From NCBI RefSeq assembly GCF_003173055.1, contig NZ_QGLF01000007.1, positions 62,001 to 126,000 of the forward strand: DNA of 64,000 nucleotides. The letters run 5' to 3'. Under the pieces are notes generated by a model that worked only from the letters and a program-made list of their open reading frames with translations, was not told the origin of the DNA and searched no databases. Each line of letters begins with the position of its first letter. Positions within the stretch are counted from its first letter, which is position 1. The position numbers were made by a program, and so were the translations under genes. The stretch is from Zavarzinia compransoris (GTDB taxonomy: Bacteria > Pseudomonadota > Alphaproteobacteria > Zavarziniales > Zavarziniaceae). This document shows positions 58,692-64,000 of this stretch, piece after piece.

Positions 58692-60410
58692 ATGTCGATT
58701 TCGCTGGGCGTGCCGGAACCGACCGAGCTGAAGCCGCGGATCACCGTGTTCGGTGTCGGCGGCGCCGGCGGTAATGCGGTCAACAACATGATCGAGGCGA
58801 AGCTGGAAGGCGTCGAATTCGTCGTCGCCAATACGGATTCGCAGGCTCTCGCCAACAACAAGGCCCCGCGCAAGATCCAGCTGGGGGCGGAGATCACCCG
58901 CGGCCTCGGCGCCGGCTCGAAGCCGGAAGTGGGCCGCATGGCCGCCGAGGAAACCCGCGACCAGTTGCTCGACGCCCTGACCGGCTCGAACATGGTCTTC
59001 ATCACCTGCGGCATGGGTGGCGGCACCGGCACCGGGGCGGCCCCGGTGGTCGCGCGGGCGGCGCGGGAACAGGGCATCCTGACCGTCGGCGTGGTGACCA
59101 AGCCGTTCCAGTTCGAAGGCTCGCACCGCATGCGGACGGCCGAGGCGGGCATCGCCGAACTGCACCAGTATGTCGACACGCTGATCATCATCCCGAACCA
59201 GAACCTGTTCCGTCTCGCCAACGAGAAGACGACCTTCGCCCAGGCCTTCGCGATGGCGGACAATGTGCTGCACTCGGGCGTGCGCGGCGTCACCGACCTG
59301 ATGATCATGCCGGGTCTCATCAACCTCGATTTCGCCGACGTGCGCACGGTGATGAGCGAGATGGGCAAGGCCATGATGGGCACGGGCGAAGCCTCGGGCG
59401 ACAAGCGCGCCATCGAGGCGGCCGAGGCCGCGATCTCCAACCCGCTGCTCGACGACGTCTCGATGAAGGGGGCGCGCGGCGTCCTCATCAACATCACCGG
59501 CGGCATGGACATGACCCTGTTCGAGGTCGACGAGGCGGCGAACCGCATCCGCTCGGAAGTGGATCCGGAAGCCAATATCATCGTCGGCTCGACCTTCGAC
59601 ATGGAGATGGAGGGGCGGATGCGCGTCTCCGTTGTCGCCACCGGCATCGAGGCCGATCAGGCCATGCTGCCGCGCCCGGCCCAGCCGGTGCTGACCAGCG
59701 TGCCGCGCCCGGTCCAGGCCCCGGCCGCCAGCGCCCCGGTCTCGCCGGTGCTGCGTCCCGCCGCGGTCGCCGCGGCGACGCTCGGCGCCACCCATGCCGC
59801 CCCGGCCGCCCCGGCGGCGGCCCCCCAGCCGGCCCCGGTCGAGGTCGCGCCCGCGCTGCCCCTGACCGCGGTCGCCGAAGCCCCGGCGCCGATGCCGATG
59901 CCCGCGCCGATGCAGGCCCCGGCCGCCGCCAGCTATCCGCCGGCCTATCAGCAGTCGCCGCGGGTCAACCTCGGCGGGGCCCAGCCGATCCGCGAGACCG
60001 AAGTCCCGGCGCCCAAGCGCAGCGGCCTGCGCTCGCTGATCGAGAAGGTGACCGGCGCCGGCCCGCGTGCCGCGGCCCCCGAAGCCCAGGCCCGCGAGTT
60101 CGCCGTGCCCCAGGCGCCACAGCAGGCCTTCGGCTATGCTCAGCAGCGCCCGGCCTATGGCACGCATCCGCAAGCCCAGGGCACGGCGGCGATCTCGGTC
60201 GGTCAGGCCCAGCCCCAGGCGCCGATGGCCCAACCCCAGTTCGTCCAGCCCCAGCCCATGCTGCAGCAGGTGACGCAGCCGGCGCCCCAGGCGGCCCAGC
60301 CCAATCCCTCGCTGCTCGGCCGGATGGAAGGCGGCGAGCGGGGCGTTGCGCCGCGCAGCAGCGACGACCAGCTGGAAATCCCGGCCTTCCTGCGTCGCCA
60401 GGCCAACTGA
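58692..60410 (+). CDS. ftsZ: Cell division GTPase FtsZ with very long linker
   Basis: 572 residues from ATG 58692, with AAGGAGAG upstream; ATG 58674 is less likely. The GTPase part (about 1-320) has [40 protein letters not shown] and [20 protein letters not shown]. From about 325 to 555 comes a Pro/Ala/Gln-rich linker, then the conserved C-terminal peptide [15 protein letters not shown] that binds FtsA and other partners. Long linkers are usual in alphaproteobacteria. It forms the division ring. Confidence 0.96.
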   Translation: MSISLGVPEPTELKPRITVFGVGGAGGNAVNNMIEAKLEGVEFVVANTDSQALANNKAPRKIQLGAEITRGLGAGSKPEVGRMAAEETRDQLLDALTGSNMVFITCGMGGGTGTGAAPVVARAAREQGILTVGVVTKPFQFEGSHRMRTAEAGIAELHQYVDTLIIIPNQNLFRLANEKTTFAQAFAMADNVLHSGVRGVTDLMIMPGLINLDFADVRTVMSEMGKAMMGTGEASGDKRAIEAAEAAISNPLLDDVSMKGARGVLINITGGMDMTLFEVDEAANRIRSEVDPEANIIVGSTFDMEMEGRMRVSVVATGIEADQAMLPRPAQPVLTSVPRPVQAPAASAPVSPVLRPAAVAAATLGATHAAPAAPAAAPQPAPVEVAPALPLTAVAEAPAPMPMPAPMQAPAAASYPPAYQQSPRVNLGGAQPIRETEVPAPKRSGLRSLIEKVTGAGPRAAAPEAQAREFAVPQAPQQAFGYAQQRPAYGTHPQAQGTAAISVGQAQPQAPMAQPQFVQPQPMLQQVTQPAPQAAQPNPSLLGRMEGGERGVAPRSSDDQLEIPAFLRRQAN

Positions 60411-60429
60411 GGGCTTGTCGCAGAACCGC

Positions 60430-60481
60430 GGAAGGTTGCAGAAAAGATAATGCGATCAATGGCTTATCGCTGTAACCTTCC
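60430..60481 (+). other. Long imperfect hairpin between ftsZ and lpxC
   Basis: GGAAGGTTGCAG (60430-60441) pairs with CTGTAACCTTCC (60470-60481), 11 of 12 matches; inside it GATAA and TTATC can pair too. It begins 19 bases after ftsZ, before the terminator at 60506, and could affect ftsZ mRNA processing or stability. Alternatively it marks a promoter or operator region of lpxC. Confidence 0.5.
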
Positions 60482-60505
60482 GTAACAAAGAGTGATTTGA
60501 ACCAG

Positions 60506-60543
60506 CCGGTGCCAGACCCTAAATCTGGCACCGGTTGTTTTTT
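60506..60543 (+). terminator. Intrinsic terminator of the dcw cluster
   Basis: CCGGTGCCAGA-ccctaaa-TCTGGCACCGG, perfect 11-bp arms, followed by TTGTTTTTT. It separates ftsZ from lpxC, so lpxC needs its own promoter or read-through. Confidence 0.9.
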
Positions 60544-60599
60544 GCGATGCGGTGAAATCCGTTCGGATTCGCCGGGTCGTTTGGCAAAGAGGTTGTCCG

Positions 60600-61532
60600 G
60601 TGATCGTTCTCCAGGCTCAGAAGACGGTGGCGGCCCAGGTGCATCTCGACGGCGTCGGGCTGCACACCGGTCAGCCTGTCCGCGTCACGCTGCTGCCGGC
60701 GCCCAGCGATCACGGCATCCTGTTCCGCCGCAGCGACGTGACCGACCGGGACAATGTCATCCCGGCGCAATATGACCATGTCCGCGACACCACGCTGTGC
60801 ACCGTGCTGGTCAATGGCGCCGGCGTCTCGGTGCGCACGGTCGAGCACCTGATGGCGGCTTTCGCCGGCCTCGACATCGACAATGTGATCGTCGAGGTGA
60901 GCGGCCCCGAACTGCCGATCCTGGACGGTTCCGCCGCCCCCTTCGTCGCCATGATCGAGCGGGTGGGGACCAAGGCCCAGCGCCCGCCGCGCCGCGCGAT
61001 CAAGATCCTGAAGCGCATTGAGGCGCGGATCGACGACAAGCTGGCCGCGCTCGAACCGGGCGAGGGTTTCGCCATCGATTTCGAGATCGACTTCGCCTCG
61101 CGCGCCATCGACCGCCGCCAGGGCAGCTATACGATCACCCCGGATGATTTCGGCGCTCTCCTGTCCGGTGCCCGCACCTTCGGCTTCCGCCAGGAAGTCG
61201 AGTTCCTGCGCTCCAAGGGCCTGGCCCTCGGCGGTTCGCTGGAGAATGCGGTGGTCGTCGACGGCGACGAGATCATGAATCCGGAAGGCCTGCGCTTCGC
61301 CGACGAATTCGTCCGCCACAAGGCGCTGGACGCCCTTGGCGATCTCTATCTCGCCGGGGCCCCGATCATCGGCCGCTTCACCGGCTTCAAGTCGGGCCAT
61401 GCGCTGAACAACCGGCTGCTGCACATGCTGTTCGCCGACCGTACCGCCTGGACCTATGTCGCCGCGGTCGAGGATGTGGAGCCCCAGGCCGGCGCCACCT
61501 GGACGGAAGCGAGCGTCGCCGCCCCGTTCTGA
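60600..61532 (+). CDS. lpxC: UDP-3-O-acyl-N-acetylglucosamine deacetylase LpxC
   Basis: 310 residues from GTG 60600, with AAAGAGG at good spacing; a GTG at 60552 overlaps the terminator region and is unlikely. VHLDGVGLHTGQPVRVTLLP, TVEHLMAAFAGLDIDNVIVEV (zinc His83), SGPELPILDGSAAPFVAMIE and EFVRHKALDALGDLYLAG (zinc site HKALD) are intact. It catalyses the committed step of lipid A synthesis. It is an antibiotic target family. Confidence 0.95.
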   Translation: MIVLQAQKTVAAQVHLDGVGLHTGQPVRVTLLPAPSDHGILFRRSDVTDRDNVIPAQYDHVRDTTLCTVLVNGAGVSVRTVEHLMAAFAGLDIDNVIVEVSGPELPILDGSAAPFVAMIERVGTKAQRPPRRAIKILKRIEARIDDKLAALEPGEGFAIDFEIDFASRAIDRRQGSYTITPDDFGALLSGARTFGFRQEVEFLRSKGLALGGSLENAVVVDGDEIMNPEGLRFADEFVRHKALDALGDLYLAGAPIIGRFTGFKSGHALNNRLLHMLFADRTAWTYVAAVEDVEPQAGATWTEASVAAPF

Positions 61533-61560
61533 CCGATATCGTTTTCGATGGCAAAACCGG

Positions 61561-61586
61561 CGGGCCGCCTTGAAAAGGGCGGCCCG
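61561..61586 (+). terminator. Terminator after lpxC
   Basis: CGGGCCGCC-ttgaaaag-GGCGGCCCG, 9-bp arms. The T-rich stretch follows some 15-25 bases later (ttccctttttgg), so it is less compact than usual. Confidence 0.6.
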
Positions 61587-61738
61587 TCCCGTTTCCGGTT
61601 CTTCCCTTTTTGGGGCCCGGCGGGGCGGGCCGCGTATCGAGGTTGGCGTACCGCGATCCCTGGTGTAGCGTGTCGCGCACCTGAGGGACGGCGCCTGGTC
61701 GGCATCGGCCCGATTCTGGTTTTGGTCTGCTGGAGGCA

Positions 61739-62584
61739 GTGACGGTCGTGTCGCCCATTGGTACCTTAGCGCGCCTACGTTTCGCGGCCCTGGCCGTCGT
61801 CGTCGCCTCGCTCGCCGCCTGTTCGAGCAGCGCCCCCGAACCCTATGTCGAGCGCCCGGTCGAGCCGCTGTACAACGAGGCGGCGGACGCCCTCTCGCGC
61901 GAGCGCTATAACCGTGCCGCCGATCTCTTCCTCGAAGTCGAGCGCCAGCACCCCTATTCGATCTGGGCGACCAAGGCCCAGCTGATGGCCGCCTATTCCT
62001 ATTACCAGGCGGAGAAATACCCCGAGGCGATCGATACCGCCCAGCGCTTCATCCAGCTCCACCCCGGCAACAAGGACACGGGCTACGCCTATTACCTCGT
62101 CGCCATCTGCTATTACGAGCAGATCGTGGACGTGGGCCGCGACCAGAAGAGCACGGAACAGGCGCTGAGCGCGCTCTCGGAAGTGGTCCGCCGCTTCCCC
62201 GACAGCGATTACGCCCGCGACGCCCGCCTGAAGCTGGACCTGACCCGCGACCACCTCGCCGGCAAGGAAATGGAAGTCGGGCGCTATTACCAGAAGCGGA
62301 AGCAATATCTGGCCGCGATCAACCGCTACCGCACGGTGATCGAGAAGTACCAGACCACGACCCATGTGCCGGAATCCCTGCACCGCCTGGTCGAATCCTA
62401 CATGGCGCTCGGTCTCAATCCCGAGGCGCAGGCGGCGGCGGCGGTGCTCGGCTACAATTACCCGGGCAGCGCCTGGTATCAGGATTCCTACGCCCTGCTG
62501 ACCGACGCCAACCTGCGGCCCCTGACCGACGATCGTTCCTGGATCACCCGGGCGTTCGACAGCACGCTCGACACTTTGTTCTGA
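61739..62584 (+). CDS. bamD: Outer membrane assembly lipoprotein BamD
   Basis: 281 residues from GTG 61739; GTG 61748 is an alternative and has better distance from GGAGG. A lipoprotein signal ends in ASLAAC with the acylated Cys28. Five TPR-like repeats follow: LYNEAADALSRERYNRAADL, HPYSIWATKAQLMAAYSYYQ, EKYPEAIDTAQRFIQLHPGN and later YYQKRKQYLAAINRYRTVIE. It is a part of the BAM complex. recN follows. Confidence 0.93.
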   Translation: MTVVSPIGTLARLRFAALAVVVASLAACSSSAPEPYVERPVEPLYNEAADALSRERYNRAADLFLEVERQHPYSIWATKAQLMAAYSYYQAEKYPEAIDTAQRFIQLHPGNKDTGYAYYLVAICYYEQIVDVGRDQKSTEQALSALSEVVRRFPDSDYARDARLKLDLTRDHLAGKEMEVGRYYQKRKQYLAAINRYRTVIEKYQTTTHVPESLHRLVESYMALGLNPEAQAAAAVLGYNYPGSAWYQDSYALLTDANLRPLTDDRSWITRAFDSTLDTLF

Positions 62585-62597
62585 CCGACCGGGGAGA

Positions 62598-62617
62598 GGC
62601 GGGCCGACCGGCCCGCC
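62598..62617 (+). terminator. GC hairpin between bamD and recN
   Basis: GGCGGGCC-gacc-GGCCCGCC, perfect 8-bp arms, starting 13 bases after bamD and ending 10 bases before the recN start. There is no T run, so it may modulate rather than end transcription; it also sits over the recN ribosome site region. Confidence 0.4.
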
Positions 62618-62627
62618 CTTGTGTGGC

Positions 62628-64000
62628 ATGCTCCTCAGACTGGCCATTCGCGATGTGGTGTTGATCGAGCGGCTGGATCTCGATTTCGCCGCCGGTCTTA
62701 CCGTGCTGACCGGCGAGACCGGGGCGGGCAAGTCCATCCTGCTCGATTCGCTGGGCCTTGCGCTGGGCGCGCGGGCCGATTCAGGCTTGGTGCGGCCGGG
62801 GGCCGATCAGGCGGTGATCACCGCCGAATTCGCCCTGGCGCCGGACCATGCGGTCGCCGCCCTGCTGCGCGACCAGGGCTGGCGCCCGGAAGACACTTTG
62901 GTGCTGCGCCGGGTGGTGACCCGGGACGGCCGCAGCCGCGCCTTCGTCGACGACCAGTCGGCCAGCGTCGGCCTGCTCGGCCAGATCGGCGCCCTGCTGA
63001 TCGAGGCCCATGGCCAGCATGACGACCGCGGCCTGCTGAACCCCGCCGGCCACCGCGACCTTCTCGATGCCTTTGCCGGCCACGGCGACCTGCTGGCCGC
63101 GGTACGTGCCGCCCATGGCGCCCATGGCAAGGCCGCGGCCGATCTTGGCCAGGCCGAGGCCGGCCTTGCCGCCGCCCGCCGCGACGAGGAATATCTGCGC
63201 CATGTCGTCGGCGAATTGCGCCATCTCGCCCCCGAGCCGGGGGAGGAGCAGCGCCTCGCCGCCGAACGCCACACCATGCAGGAGGGCGAGCGCGCTGCCG
63301 GCGACCTGGACGAGGTCGCCGCCATGCTGGACGAATACGGTGGCGTCGAGGCCCGCCTGCGCGGTGCCCAGCGCCGCCTGGAACGGGCCGCCGGCCGCCT
63401 GGGGCCGCTGCTGGAGCCGGCGCTGAACGCCCTCGACCGCGCGGCGCTCGAGGCGGAGGAGGCGGTCACCGCGCTGGCGGCGGCCCGCAGCGCCATCGCC
63501 TATGACGAGCGCCGCCTGGAAATCGTCGAGGAGCGGCTGTTCGCGCTGCGCGCCGCCGCGCGCAAGCACCAGGTCCAGCCCGACGCCCTGCCGGGCCTCG
63601 CCGCGACCCTGGAGGCGCGGATCGCCGCTCTCGATGCCGGCGAGGGCAAGGTGACGGCCTTGGCCGCGGTGCTGGACGGGGCGCGCCGGGCCTTGCAGGC
63701 CGCCTGCGCCCGCCTGCATGAGGCAAGGGTGGCCGCGGCGCTCCGCCTGGACCAGGGCGTCAACGGCGAGCTGGAGGCGTTGAGATTGGGCAAGGCCCGC
63801 TTCCGCACCCGGATCGAGCCGCTCGGCGACGGCCAATGGACGGCGGACGGGGCGGACCGGGTCACCTTCGAGGTTTCCACCAACCCGGGTGCGCCCTTCG
63901 GCGCCCTGATCAAGATCGCGTCCGGCGGCGAATTGGCCCGCTTCATCCTGGCCCTCAAGGTGGTGCTGGCCGGGGCCGGCACGGCGCCGACCATGGTCTT
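62628..64000 (+). CDS. recN: DNA repair protein RecN (3' end outside window)
   Basis: 457 residues visible of about 550. Starts MLLRLAIRDVVLIERLDLDF, with Walker A GETGAGKS at 29-36, then LLIEAHGQHDDRGLLNPAGH. A long coiled coil follows, and KIASGGELARFILALKVVLA, the ABC signature region, lies near the right edge; Walker B is beyond it. RecN is an SMC-like ATPase in double-strand break repair. bamD-recN order is common in alphaproteobacteria. No LexA box of GTTC-N7-GTTC type is seen before it. Confidence 0.93.
   Translation, partial: MLLRLAIRDVVLIERLDLDFAAGLTVLTGETGAGKSILLDSLGLALGARADSGLVRPGADQAVITAEFALAPDHAVAALLRDQGWRPEDTLVLRRVVTRDGRSRAFVDDQSASVGLLGQIGALLIEAHGQHDDRGLLNPAGHRDLLDAFAGHGDLLAAVRAAHGAHGKAAADLGQAEAGLAAARRDEEYLRHVVGELRHLAPEPGEEQRLAAERHTMQEGERAAGDLDEVAAMLDEYGGVEARLRGAQRRLERAAGRLGPLLEPALNALDRAALEAEEAVTALAAARSAIAYDERRLEIVEERLFALRAAARKHQVQPDALPGLAATLEARIAALDAGEGKVTALAAVLDGARRALQAACARLHEARVAAALRLDQGVNGELEALRLGKARFRTRIEPLGDGQWTADGADRVTFEVSTNPGAPFGALIKIASGGELARFILALKVVLAGAGTAPTMV

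Noticed and set aside
56298-60233. Open reading frame of about 1300 codons on the minus strand opposite ddl, ftsQ, ftsA and ftsZ
   Set aside because: It is a shadow of GC-rich coding sequence: its protein is rich in His, Gly, Asp, Arg and Ala with no domains, while the plus-strand genes are unmistakable.
62585-62627. LexA-type SOS box before recN
   Set aside because: No GTTC-N7-GTTC match; recN is probably transcribed with bamD.

Overview
The window is GC-rich chromosomal DNA with tightly packed genes, many joined by ATGA or GTGA start/stop overlaps. The gene content points to an alphaproteobacterium, most likely Rhodospirillales-like: an ATP12-type F1 assembly factor, an FtsZ with a very long linker, CtrA-type TTAA-N7-TTAA sites, a FixK/FNR box at an hsp20 gene, and an uninterrupted division and cell-wall (dcw) cluster. 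The genus cannot be settled from the sequence alone. No rRNA, phage, insertion sequence or CRISPR was seen.

Layout. (1) 1-6939: choline and glycine betaine module. betA (cut by the window edge) and a BetI regulator fused to a degenerate betaine-aldehyde-dehydrogenase-like domain run leftward. The transporter genes choX-choW-choV and a LysR-type regulator run rightward. Two BetI-type palindromes lie in the divergent promoter. (2) 7025-11857: a class II Fic protein with an octamer array in front of it, a small hypothetical gene, azlCD, then overlapping crcB, an RluC-type pseudouridine synthase gene and atp12. (3) 12033-17804: propionyl-CoA carboxylase (pccB, pccA), acylphosphatase, two little-known genes and lipB. 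(4) 17816-18436: an orphan FliN-like protein and a YjfB-like putative motility protein, each with a CtrA-like site. (5) 18529-25484: siroheme and APS reductase genes, tRNA-Leu(GAG), a FadB-type enzyme, an AT-richer orphan immunity-like gene, a DsbA-fold isomerase, a glutathione transferase and a flavin monooxygenase. (6) 25492-28592: an ECF sigma, anti-sigma and Spy-like cassette, divergent from mgtE. (7) 28603-37340: an envelope glycolipid operon running into an isovaleryl-CoA dehydrogenase, then assorted metabolic genes. (8) 37360-41007: a peptidoglycan amidase, RNase P RNA, hsp20, a Cys-rich secreted protein and a multicopper oxidase. (9) 41394-64000: mraZ-rsmH-ftsL-ftsI-murE-murF-mraY-murD-ftsW-murG-murC-murB-ddl-ftsQ-ftsA-ftsZ, then lpxC, bamD and recN (cut by the right edge).

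How the parts work together. The left end imports choline and oxidises it to glycine betaine, probably under BetI control. The pcc and isovaleryl-CoA dehydrogenase genes break down branched-chain and odd-chain acyl units. The right third makes lipid II, assembles the septum and starts lipid A synthesis.

The strongest unusual features are the BetI/pseudo-aldehyde-dehydrogenase fusion; the paired orphan motility genes with CtrA-like sites; the four-repeat MraZ operator over the dcw promoter; a FixK/FNR box at about -41.5 of the hsp20 promoter; a 32-nt perfect palindrome after azlD; and a long hairpin plus terminator between ftsZ and lpxC. All family assignments come from motif recognition by eye; no database search was run.
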